20,926 bases of DNA, from assembly GCA_020025135.1 (NCBI GenBank), contig JAHHSQ010000026.1, positions 1 to 20,926 of the forward strand, in the 5' to 3' direction. This DNA comes from Pectinatus sp. GTDB taxonomy: Bacteria > Bacillota > Negativicutes > Selenomonadales > Selenomonadaceae. Shown piece by piece: positions 1 through 6,441 of the stretch (positions are counted from its first letter, which is position 1; each line of letters begins with the position of its first letter). The notes under the pieces were generated by a model. That model was not told the origin of the DNA. It was given only the letters and a program-made list of their open reading frames with translations, and did not search any database. A program made the translations under genes and the position numbers.

Positions 1-53
1 AGGTTCGCTAATATCCCAGAATCCCTCGGCTTTAGCCGTGGGGAGTATGTCAA
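1..53 (+). mobile_element. Right end of an IS200/IS605-type (TnpB) element, partial
   Basis: The sequence has the typical look of an IS200/IS605 right end: an imperfect hairpin (stem CGGC/GCCG plus CCC/GGG around a T-T mismatch, loop TTTA, about 22-43) followed by GGGAGTATGTCAA. Such elements end in TCAA (here 50-53), and in TnpB elements this end is also the 3' scaffold of the omega RNA, with the guide starting right after it. Any transposase or tnpB gene would lie upstream of the window. The call rests on family resemblance, not on a matched left end. Confidence 0.6.
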
Positions 54-114
54 AGAGTGCTGTTCACTTATAGTTGTTATGGTTAAAATACAATTTAGCT
101 ATTTAAAAAAAAGA

Positions 115-159
115 AAAAATGACGATACTTACTTATAGAAGGTAGGTATCGTCATTTTT
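115..159 (+). terminator. Long bidirectional terminator-like hairpin before flgM
   Basis: An A-tract runs into a very long stem (TGACGATAC pairs with GTATCGTCA and pairing continues inward through G-T wobbles to an ATAG loop near 135-138), followed by a T-tract at 155-159. The A-tract and T-tract make it symmetrical, so it could stop transcription from either side. It ends only 4 bases before the flgM ribosome binding site, leaving no room for a flgM promoter downstream. It is therefore either the terminator of the upstream unit, with readthrough feeding flgM, or an attenuator in the flgM leader. Confidence 0.75.
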
Positions 160-176
160 AGTTAGGGGGTGTAGTT

Positions 177-461
177 ATGTTGACAAATAATCGTATTGAC
201 AGTATTAGTTCCTTGTACGTGCAAAATGTTCAATATATTTCTCAAAAAACGGTAAAACAAGAGGTTAAAAATCCGAATGATAAGTTGGTTTTGTCGGCTC
301 AGGGAAGAGAATTTGCCGTTTATTTGAATAAATTAAAGAATATGCCATCGGTTCGAATGGATGTGGTCAAGAAATATCAAAATCTAATTGCTAACGGTCA
401 GTATAAAGTTGATTCTGAAAAATTAGCTACAGATATTTTAGATAGAAGCATTATGTATTAG
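177..461 (+). CDS. flgM: Negative regulator of flagellin synthesis (anti-sigma-28) FlgM
   Basis: 94 aa, usual for FlgM. The family pattern is present: a disordered N-terminus, then LSAQGREFAVYLNKLKNMPSVRMDVVKKYQNLI, then NGQYKVDSEKLATDIL, the C-terminal helices that bind sigma-28 (FliD/FliA type sigma factor). By family knowledge FlgM blocks sigma-28 until hook completion, when it is exported. The start ATG has an AGGGGG site at 164-169 with 7 bases spacing. It is the first gene of the operon, 10 bases before the FlgN-like gene, the order seen in Bacillus (flgM-flgN-flgK-flgL). The sequence does not show a clear promoter between the IS end and the start. Confidence 0.9.
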   Translation: MLTNNRIDSISSLYVQNVQYISQKTVKQEVKNPNDKLVLSAQGREFAVYLNKLKNMPSVRMDVVKKYQNLIANGQYKVDSEKLATDILDRSIMY

Positions 462-471
462 GAGAAAAAAG

Positions 472-957
472 ATGTGGAAAGAGCTAATTGGCATATTAAG
501 GCAACTTATTGAAAAATATCATGAATTGTTCCGCTTAAACAAGGAGAAAAAAGGGGTTGTCCTTGCTTTAGATATGACCTCTTTAGAAAAAATAACTGAA
601 CGGGAGCGAAGACTGCTAGTGCAAATTTCTGATATTGAAGAAAAGAGGCAATGCCTGTTAAAGCAACTAGTGCAGGAGGAAAGTCAGTTAGAACAAATAA
701 ATCGTCAATCGACATTGGTTCAATTTTGCCCTCGTGAATTTCTTCCGGAATTAAAGGATTGCAATGTAGCGCTTTCGGATGTTGTAAAGAAGACAACTAA
801 TTTAAGTGACAGCAATACGATGTTGTTGCGTGGAGCATTGACGGCTGTAAATATGAATATTAATAATTTAACGAATGTCCACCAAAAACCAGATTATAGC
901 TCTAATGGAGAGCATTATTTCTCGAAGCCAGAAAATAAATTTGATTTTGAGGCGTGA
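472..957 (+). CDS. flgN: FlgN-like flagellar export chaperone, first copy
   Basis: 161 aa, almost entirely helical and coiled-coil in character. It begins MWKELIGILRQLIEKYHELF and runs through a glutamate/lysine-rich helical middle. Near the end it has an N-rich helix followed by a Tyr and Gly segment (LRGALTAVNMNINNLT, then DYSSNGEHYF), the usual ending of Firmicute FlgN proteins. FlgN keeps the hook-filament junction proteins FlgK and FlgL unfolded and brings them to the type III export gate. Position between flgM and flgK supports the role. The ribosome site is AGGAG at about 460. Its final codon overlaps the GTGA leading into the next gene. Sequence similarity in this family is weak, so the call relies on both pattern and position. 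Confidence 0.8.
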   Translation: MWKELIGILRQLIEKYHELFRLNKEKKGVVLALDMTSLEKITERERRLLVQISDIEEKRQCLLKQLVQEESQLEQINRQSTLVQFCPREFLPELKDCNVALSDVVKKTTNLSDSNTMLLRGALTAVNMNINNLTNVHQKPDYSSNGEHYFSKPENKFDFEA

Positions 958-959
958 AA

Positions 960-1391
960 ATGTATTTAATCGAGTTATTGCAAAAAGAAAAAGAGCAGGC
1001 GACAAAAATATTAGAAAAATTAGGTAAACAAGAGGCCATCCTAATTGATATGGAAGGAAAATCTTTTTCTGCCCTGAATCAAGAAATTGAAATAGAGTTT
1101 ATGAATTTTCAAAACAGCGTTAAAAAGGTTGCTGAAATGTCTAGAAATTATCAGGCTAAGACCAGTTGGGAAGCTGATAAACTTCAGACTTTACGGACAG
1201 AAATAGGAGCACTTTTACCTCTCATACATAGACAATTAGATATAAACAGAGCGTTATTAAATAAACAAATGCAGTACAATGAATTTGGCATAAATGTCTT
1301 AACCCGTACGAGTAGTGATAATTCTTATGCAGAGGCTGGAACAGCGATGGGGGCTACGCGTGGTTTGAAGATGTTTGACCAAAGCATATAA
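960..1391 (+). CDS. Second FlgN-like chaperone or helical flagellar protein
   Basis: 143 aa from ATG 960. A GTG at 954 is possible, but a GAGG motif at 949-952 is spaced 7 bases from ATG 960, which I prefer. The protein is helical throughout. It ends with the FlgN-type arrangement: a helix rich in leucine and asparagine (LDINRALLNKQMQYNEFGINVL) followed by a segment with Tyr and Gly (SYAEAGTAMGATRGLKMFDQSI). It lies directly before flgK. I read it as a second member of the FlgN family, perhaps serving FlgK while the first serves FlgL or the reverse. That division of labour is inference; it could also be a flagellar helical protein of another family. Confidence 0.6.
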   Translation: MYLIELLQKEKEQATKILEKLGKQEAILIDMEGKSFSALNQEIEIEFMNFQNSVKKVAEMSRNYQAKTSWEADKLQTLRTEIGALLPLIHRQLDINRALLNKQMQYNEFGINVLTRTSSDNSYAEAGTAMGATRGLKMFDQSI

Positions 1392-1414
1392 CAAATGGAG
1401 AAAGAAGGTTTCAA

Positions 1415-3211
1415 ATGCGTTCATCTTTTGCAGGTTTGAATACGATGGTAAGTGGTATTCAAGTTCATCAACTAGGAATTAATAATGTCGGCAATAATCT
1501 GACGAATGATGTCACCCCTGGCTATTCTCGAGAACGGGTCAATATAGTGACTACTCCAGCGGATTCCGTATATGGCTTGAATGGGAAAATGTACGTGGGG
1601 AGTGGGGCAGATGCCGCTTCTATCACGCGAATAAGGGATAGTTTTTTAGATAAGCACTATTGGCATGATAATTCTTCGAAAGGATATTACGATGCCAAAC
1701 AGGGTAATTACAATATTTTAGATAGTATTTTTAATGATACACAAGTCAATAATCAAGACGTAGGTTTAAAAAGCAGTATAGAGCAATTTTGGAAATCTTG
1801 GCAGACTCTTTCCACTGATGCTGATAATATGGATGACCGTTTAAATGTGCGCAATATGGCACAAAATATGACGCAGAAAATTCGCGATATGGCAGGCAAA
1901 TTGCAGTCACAACTAAATACCAATTACAACCATATGAAGGCGGATGTCATAGATATAAATAATATCACGTCTCAGATTCTCACTCTGAATAAAAATATCA
2001 TGATGAAAGAAGCGCTGGGCGGACAGGCCAATGAACTGCGCGATGCACGAGATTTGTTAGTCGATAAACTTTCTAAATATATGGAAGTTAATGTACAGGA
2101 AGAAAAAGATGGTTCATATTCCATCAGTAGTAATGGCAGTGTCATTGTAAATGGTAAGGCAAATTTAAAATTTGCCTTAGAACCGGTCAATAATACCACT
2201 TATGGAATCACGGATTATAACCTCACTTTTGCTGCGACAGGTACTATCTTTAATCCACCGACTGGTGAGTTACAGGCGATACAGAGTAATGTGACAGAAA
2301 ATAAAGCCTATATAGATAAATTGGCTGATTTCTCGGCATTTTTCTTGACCACCTTTAATGCCCAACACCGAGAAGGTTATGGCATAGATGGTGCCGATGC
2401 CGTGATAAATGGTGTTACTTATCCAAAGGCGGGGACTACCAATATAAACTTTTTTGGTACAAATGCCAATAACACTACTTATACATGGGTAGGAGATACT
2501 TTAGCTAAGGAATACCATACTCCTTACATTCAAGTACAGCAAAATGGTAAAGATACCGTGCAGTTGCGCGGCATCAATATTATCAATCAATTGGTAGTTA
2601 GCGATAAAATAACAGCTGAAAATGGTGTGCAGTATATAGCGGCCAAGGGTGCTAATAAATATCAAAAAGATACGCCTTATACGGACGGAAATGGCGAACA
2701 GGTAGTAAAAGGTGATTTTATTAATGCCGATGGCGATAAAGTTGACAATGCTGACCGCATTCCAGCTAATGACGGTACAGCGGGCCCAGCTGATGGTTCT
2801 AATGCGGTACTATTGAGTACGCTTTTTAATACATCGCTAGATAAGGCTTTTATTTCCGATGCAGTGAAAGTAGCAGCGGGAGTGTTAGAGAAAAATGCAG
2901 CTGGAAAATATGTTCCCACTGATAAATTTAGTTCCACTGGCAGTGAATCATTGTATTCATATTACAACGATACGATGGTTAATTTAGGAACAGCAGCGAG
3001 CGTTACCAACAATAATGTCACTAAGATGAAAGCCATCGTTACACAAGCAGATAATATGAGAAACTCAATCTCTGGCGTTAATTGGAATGATGAATTGGCT
3101 GAAATGATTAAGTTTCAACAGGGATATTCAGCTTGTGCTAGAATGATGACCACTATGGACCAGATGTTAGACAAACTTATCAATGGTACAGGTTTAGTAG
3201 GAAGGGGATAA
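1415..3211 (+). CDS. flgK: Flagellar hook-associated protein 1 FlgK
   Basis: 598 aa. The N-terminus MRSSFAGLNTMVSGIQVHQ with GNNLTNDVTPGYSRERVNI is the axial-protein D0 signature of FlgK. The C-terminus has the matching helix WNDELAEMIKFQQGYSACARMMTTMDQMLDKLINGTG. FlgK forms the first ring of the hook-filament junction. The central region (about residues 200-520) is variable and makes the protein slightly longer than the common 450-560 aa. An unusual feature is the short tail LVGRG after the normal end LINGTG. The ribosome site GAAGG (1404-1408) has 6 bases spacing to the ATG. It is closely followed by flgL, 4 bases after its stop. Confidence 0.95.
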   Translation: MRSSFAGLNTMVSGIQVHQLGINNVGNNLTNDVTPGYSRERVNIVTTPADSVYGLNGKMYVGSGADAASITRIRDSFLDKHYWHDNSSKGYYDAKQGNYNILDSIFNDTQVNNQDVGLKSSIEQFWKSWQTLSTDADNMDDRLNVRNMAQNMTQKIRDMAGKLQSQLNTNYNHMKADVIDINNITSQILTLNKNIMMKEALGGQANELRDARDLLVDKLSKYMEVNVQEEKDGSYSISSNGSVIVNGKANLKFALEPVNNTTYGITDYNLTFAATGTIFNPPTGELQAIQSNVTENKAYIDKLADFSAFFLTTFNAQHREGYGIDGADAVINGVTYPKAGTTNINFFGTNANNTTYTWVGDTLAKEYHTPYIQVQQNGKDTVQLRGINIINQLVVSDKITAENGVQYIAAKGANKYQKDTPYTDGNGEQVVKGDFINADGDKVDNADRIPANDGTAGPADGSNAVLLSTLFNTSLDKAFISDAVKVAAGVLEKNAAGKYVPTDKFSSTGSESLYSYYNDTMVNLGTAASVTNNNVTKMKAIVTQADNMRNSISGVNWNDELAEMIKFQQGYSACARMMTTMDQMLDKLINGTGLVGRG

Positions 3212-3215
3212 TTAG

Positions 3216-4664
3216 ATGCGTGTCAGTAGCACGATGATGGTAGGTAGCTACCTTAATGCGTTAAATGGAAATTATGAACAACAAGCTAAATTGGTAGAGC
3301 AAAATGCTACGCAACAGCTTTTGAATAGCCCATCAGATAATCCAGTAAATTATTCACAATACTTGGTATATACCAATAATGCTGGTCAAAATGAGCAATA
3401 TATAAATAATGCCAAAAGCGGATTGTCTTGGATGAACGCCAGCGATACGGCATTGACCAATATTGGCAATGAAATGAAAATCATTGTTGAACAATCCAAT
3501 CAGGCAGCCAATGGTACTAACACGGCAGTAGATAATAAGGCGACAGCGAAGCAATTGTTGGCAGTTGTTCAGCAGATGGTGGACGAATCTAATGTTCAAG
3601 TAGGGGATAGATACCTTTTTGCCGGTCAAATGGATAAAACGAAGCCTTTTACTATTAGCGATAAAAAGGTGACACGTGGTTTATCTAAGACGTTAGATGA
3701 TGCGCAATCATCATTTTTTAGTAAAACAGTCAAAATAAACGGGGTCAGCATTAGCGAACCGGGTGGATTGCAATTAGGTGGTCTAAATCAGATGGTTACC
3801 TTAAAGGGCAGTGATAATAATACATACTATCTAGACCCTAGCACCGGATATGTTTTTACTGAAAAATTTATGGATAGCGGATATAAAGATTGTATTAACG
3901 CTGGACAGAATACGGTTACCGCCAAGGATGCAGTGGCACGAATTGACATGGGAAAGGCCGTAAAGGTGATGGATTTACCGAAAGATGCGCAAAGTATGGC
4001 ATCTTTTAAGCCTACCAGCTACCAGACACAGAAAGAGTACAATAGTGTTTTAAAAAATGTGCAAACTAAATTCATGAGCAATTATTTTTCTTCTTCTGAT
4101 GGGGCTATTTTGAAACCGGATGCTACTTTGCCGATGAGCACTCCTGCTAGTGGTAAGGTACAATTTCGTTTTGATACCGTGCAACAGTATGTTGTCCGTT
4201 ATAATGGCGATAATAATAAGATAAATATGGTTACCTTGAATGGGCCGACGGATACGGCTTGTGCCAGCGTCAGCTTAACTGGACAGGATATTTACGGCAA
4301 TGGTGATATATTTGGGTCTTCTAATGGTACAGCGGTGTTGAATAATCTGCTCACTGTTGTAGCACAGATGGATGGTGGACAGCAAAAATGGCTCTCTAGT
4401 GATGGTATTCACATGGCGAATAATGCTCACAATAATCTCTTAGAAGCTCAAACTTCGATGGCTGGTCGCAATAATTCCTACAGTGGTGCGATAGGGACGA
4501 TGGAAAAACAGGGCGACATCATTCAGAGTAATTTAAACAATGTCAATGGGGTCAATGTGCCGGAAGTAATGACCAAGTTAATTACGGCTCAGACGATATA
4601 CAACATTTCTCTCGCCATCAGCAAAGATATTTTGCCAAAATCAATCGCCGAATATTTGAGATAA
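3216..4664 (+). CDS. flgL: Flagellar hook-associated protein 3 FlgL, enlarged
   Basis: 482 aa, well above the common 300 or so. The N-terminal axial domain is clear (MRVSSTMMVGSYLNALNGN, then LLNSPSDNPVNYSQYL and GDRYLFAGQ near residue 140), as is the C-terminal helix (NNVNGVNVPEVMTKLITAQTIYNISLAISKDILPKSI). The extra length lies in the middle, roughly residues 150-400, which would form a surface-exposed domain. FlgL forms the second junction ring, between FlgK and the filament. The ribosome site is the GGAAGGGGA at the end of flgK, so the two are probably translationally coupled. Confidence 0.93.
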   Translation: MRVSSTMMVGSYLNALNGNYEQQAKLVEQNATQQLLNSPSDNPVNYSQYLVYTNNAGQNEQYINNAKSGLSWMNASDTALTNIGNEMKIIVEQSNQAANGTNTAVDNKATAKQLLAVVQQMVDESNVQVGDRYLFAGQMDKTKPFTISDKKVTRGLSKTLDDAQSSFFSKTVKINGVSISEPGGLQLGGLNQMVTLKGSDNNTYYLDPSTGYVFTEKFMDSGYKDCINAGQNTVTAKDAVARIDMGKAVKVMDLPKDAQSMASFKPTSYQTQKEYNSVLKNVQTKFMSNYFSSSDGAILKPDATLPMSTPASGKVQFRFDTVQQYVVRYNGDNNKINMVTLNGPTDTACASVSLTGQDIYGNGDIFGSSNGTAVLNNLLTVVAQMDGGQQKWLSSDGIHMANNAHNNLLEAQTSMAGRNNSYSGAIGTMEKQGDIIQSNLNNVNGVNVPEVMTKLITAQTIYNISLAISKDILPKSIAEYLR

Positions 4665-4680
4665 ATGGGCAGGTGATAAA

Positions 4681-5238
4681 ATGATTCATCTTGATATGCG
4701 CATGAACAATGCGGAAATTGCCCTTCAAGTTAAACGAGGTAACATTGATGCTGGTTTTACGCAACCAACTGGCAAAGGGCAATATATACCGCCACAATGT
4801 GATTTATATGTAACACCAATAAAGGTGGACATAGATTCAGCTCCTTCTAGAACGGCGGTAGGGATATATACTTATTCCGGATATAGAAAAAAGATGTCTG
4901 AAAAAGATATTGCTGATTTTAAAGAGGGAGTATCGCGACGTGTCAATCAAGGTCGTGAAGCGATGGAAAATGGCGCTAAAACGGACATTTTAGTGCAGAT
5001 TAATTGGCAAAATATGTTGCTAAAACAAGGAAAACTGACCTTAGTTTCCATGCCAGCACCAGAGATTACAGTTCATCCGGGAGAAGTGAAGGGAGAGGTT
5101 AAGCCAGGTAAATGCTCATATGAAATTACGCCTGGAAAGAGCCACTTTGATTTTACTCCCACAGAAACAGATGTGGTTATGAAACAATATGCGTCCGTGT
5201 CAATAAAAACTAGCGGCACATATAATTTATATGCATGA
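4681..5238 (+). CDS. DUF6470 family protein (YviE-like)
   Basis: 185 aa, with a ribosome site AGGTGAT just before the ATG. It begins IHLDMRMNNAEIALQVKRGNIDAGFTQPTGKGQYIPPQCDLYVTP and has no signal peptide or membrane segment. The ending (SHFDFTPTETDVVMKQYASVSIKTSGTYNLYA) is rich in beta-type residues. The Bacillus homologue, YviE, sits at the same place between flgL and fliW, and the biochemical role is not established. Its constant company with flgL and fliW points to late flagellar assembly. Its stop codon overlaps the extended reading frame of fliW. Confidence 0.75.
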   Translation: MIHLDMRMNNAEIALQVKRGNIDAGFTQPTGKGQYIPPQCDLYVTPIKVDIDSAPSRTAVGIYTYSGYRKKMSEKDIADFKEGVSRRVNQGREAMENGAKTDILVQINWQNMLLKQGKLTLVSMPAPEITVHPGEVKGEVKPGKCSYEITPGKSHFDFTPTETDVVMKQYASVSIKTSGTYNLYA

Positions 5239-5251
5239 GAAAGGTACGATG

Positions 5252-5734
5252 ATGAGAGAAGTAAAAACGACGAGATTTGGCAATGTGCAAGTGACAGAGG
5301 AACAAATTATTCATTTTGCTGAGGGAATACCGTCTTTTGAAAGTGAGCGGGAATTTATCATTGTCCCATATGAAGGAGCTTCTTTTGTATTTTTACAATC
5401 GGTACAGACGCCAGATTTGGCGTTTTTGATGATAAATCCTTTTGAGTATTTTGCTGACTATGAATTTACTTTAAAAGATGATGTGATGAATAAATTGGGA
5501 ATTCAAGGACCAGAAGGAGTAGCTATTTTTAACTTCTTGACTATTCCAGGCGGAAATGTGGCGGAAACGACAGCGAATTTATTAGCGCCGATTATTATCA
5601 ATCAAAAAAATAGAGAGGCTTGCCAGTTAATATTAGAAGATAGTCCGTATACAACAAAACATAAATTGTCTCAACAATCTGTGGAGGAAGATAAAGGTTC
5701 TTCAACCGTAGATTCTGGGGCGGAGGGAAAATAA
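5252..5734 (+). CDS. fliW: Flagellar assembly factor FliW
   Basis: 160 aa from the preferred ATG at 5252. In-frame ATGs also occur at 5249 and 5231, but a GAGAAAGG site (5237-5244) fits 5252 with 7 bases spacing, and the protein then begins MREVKTTRFGNVQVTEEQIIHF, matching the family start. The body has the FliW pattern GIPSFESEREFIIVP, then SPDLAFLMINPFEYFADYEF-like text, and TIPGGNVAETTANLLAPIIIN. A short acidic tail (EEDKGSSTVDSGAEGK) follows the family core. FliW binds CsrA and relieves its repression of flagellin translation, and flagellin binds FliW in turn. It lies 1 base before csrA. Confidence 0.93.
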   Translation: MREVKTTRFGNVQVTEEQIIHFAEGIPSFESEREFIIVPYEGASFVFLQSVQTPDLAFLMINPFEYFADYEFTLKDDVMNKLGIQGPEGVAIFNFLTIPGGNVAETTANLLAPIIINQKNREACQLILEDSPYTTKHKLSQQSVEEDKGSSTVDSGAEGK

Positions 5735-5735
5735 A

Positions 5736-5960
5736 ATGTTGGTTTTAACAAGGCGAGCTGGTCAATACATTATGCTTGGTGATAAAATAAAGATATGTGT
5801 ATCTGAGATACAAGGCGGAAATGTACGTATGGCCATAGAAGCTCCATCGGAGGTTAAAATATACAGAGGCGAGATTTACGAAGAAATTTTGCAGGCTAAT
5901 AAAGAAGCGGTTGTTTCTAAAAATTTAGATATACATTTGTTGCTTAAACATAGTAAATAA
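5736..5960 (+). CDS. csrA: Carbon storage regulator / translational repressor CsrA
   Basis: 74 aa. The sequence begins MLVLTRRAGQYIMLGDKIKI, has VRMAIEAPSEVKIYRGEIYEEI (residues 30-51), and keeps the RNA-binding residues L4 and R44. The C-terminal extension (about residues 60-74) is of the longer Firmicute type that contacts FliW. One small oddity is alanine where many homologues have glycine (VRMAIEAP rather than VRIGIEAP). CsrA dimers bind GGA motifs in hairpin loops near start codons; the two flagellin leaders downstream carry such hairpins. The ribosome site GGAGGG lies inside the end of fliW, with only 1 base between the genes. Confidence 0.97.
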   Translation: MLVLTRRAGQYIMLGDKIKICVSEIQGGNVRMAIEAPSEVKIYRGEIYEEILQANKEAVVSKNLDIHLLLKHSK

Positions 5961-6005
5961 GGATACAAAAAGGAATGTTGTACAATCTAAGGAAGGATGA
6001 TGGAT
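5961..6005 (+). promoter_or_regulatory. GGA-rich spacer before flaG, possible CsrA target
   Basis: Between the csrA stop and the flaG start there are five GGA triplets (5961, 5972, 5991, 5995, 6002) in 45 bases. The cluster covers the flaG ribosome site AAGGAAGG (5989-5996). CsrA binds GGA motifs, so this could allow CsrA to act on flaG-fliD-fliS translation. I see no strong hairpin here, so it may simply reflect a purine-rich Shine-Dalgarno region. Confidence 0.3.
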
Positions 6006-6419
6006 ATGCTTAATAGTGTTAGAATGTTTACTGGCAGTAAGTATATATCCGATAATCAACAAGTTGTAGATGATGTAAATGTTACAAGAACTCAATATGA
6101 AGAAAACATACCAGAACTTATGGGAGTTAAACATCTTGGTGAGGAGATTTCGTCAGTTCATTTAGACGGTAAGAAAAATCATCATCATAAAATGACAGAA
6201 AAAGAAGTCAAAAAAATGACGCAGGATTTAAATAATACTATGCGTGAACAGGCAATCGAGTTGCGTTTTCGCTGGTATAAAAAATTGGGACGTATGAGTG
6301 TTATGATGGTAGATATAAACACCAATAAGACGATAAAGTCATTCCCACCAGAAACTTTAATGAAGGAATTAGAACAGGCGAGGGAATGGCAAGGAAAATT
6401 CCTCGACAAGAAGATTTAA
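6006..6419 (+). CDS. flaG: Flagellar protein FlaG
   Basis: 137 aa from ATG 6006. Two in-frame ATGs lie upstream at 5997 and 6000, but they abut the ribosome site AAGGAAGG (5989-5996), so 6006 is the better start. The C-terminal half shows the FlaG fold: an asparagine-containing helix (MTQDLNNTMREQAIELRFRWYKKLGRMSVMMVDI), NTNKTIKSFPPETLMKELEQ, and the ending GKFLDKKI, matching the family pattern of the filament-related protein. The N-terminal part is rich in histidine and lysine (GKKNHHHKMTEKE). The exact function of FlaG is not established; loss affects filament length in other bacteria. It precedes fliD as in Bacillus. Confidence 0.85.
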   Translation: MLNSVRMFTGSKYISDNQQVVDDVNVTRTQYEENIPELMGVKHLGEEISSVHLDGKKNHHHKMTEKEVKKMTQDLNNTMREQAIELRFRWYKKLGRMSVMMVDINTNKTIKSFPPETLMKELEQAREWQGKFLDKKI

Positions 6420-6441
6420 CAATTAACGAGAGGTGAAAGCA

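Noticed and set aside
54..114. Housekeeping or sigma-28 promoter for flgM
   Set aside because: TTCACT and TAAAAT occur with only 15 bases spacing and no GCCGATAA-like box is found, so there is not enough to call a promoter.
506..796. Open frame on the minus strand opposite the first FlgN-like gene
   Set aside because: It has no ribosome site or recognisable domain and lies wholly opposite a supported gene. Other minus-strand frames in the window (for example 7315-7689, 12148-12465 and 18541-18897) were rejected for the same reasons.
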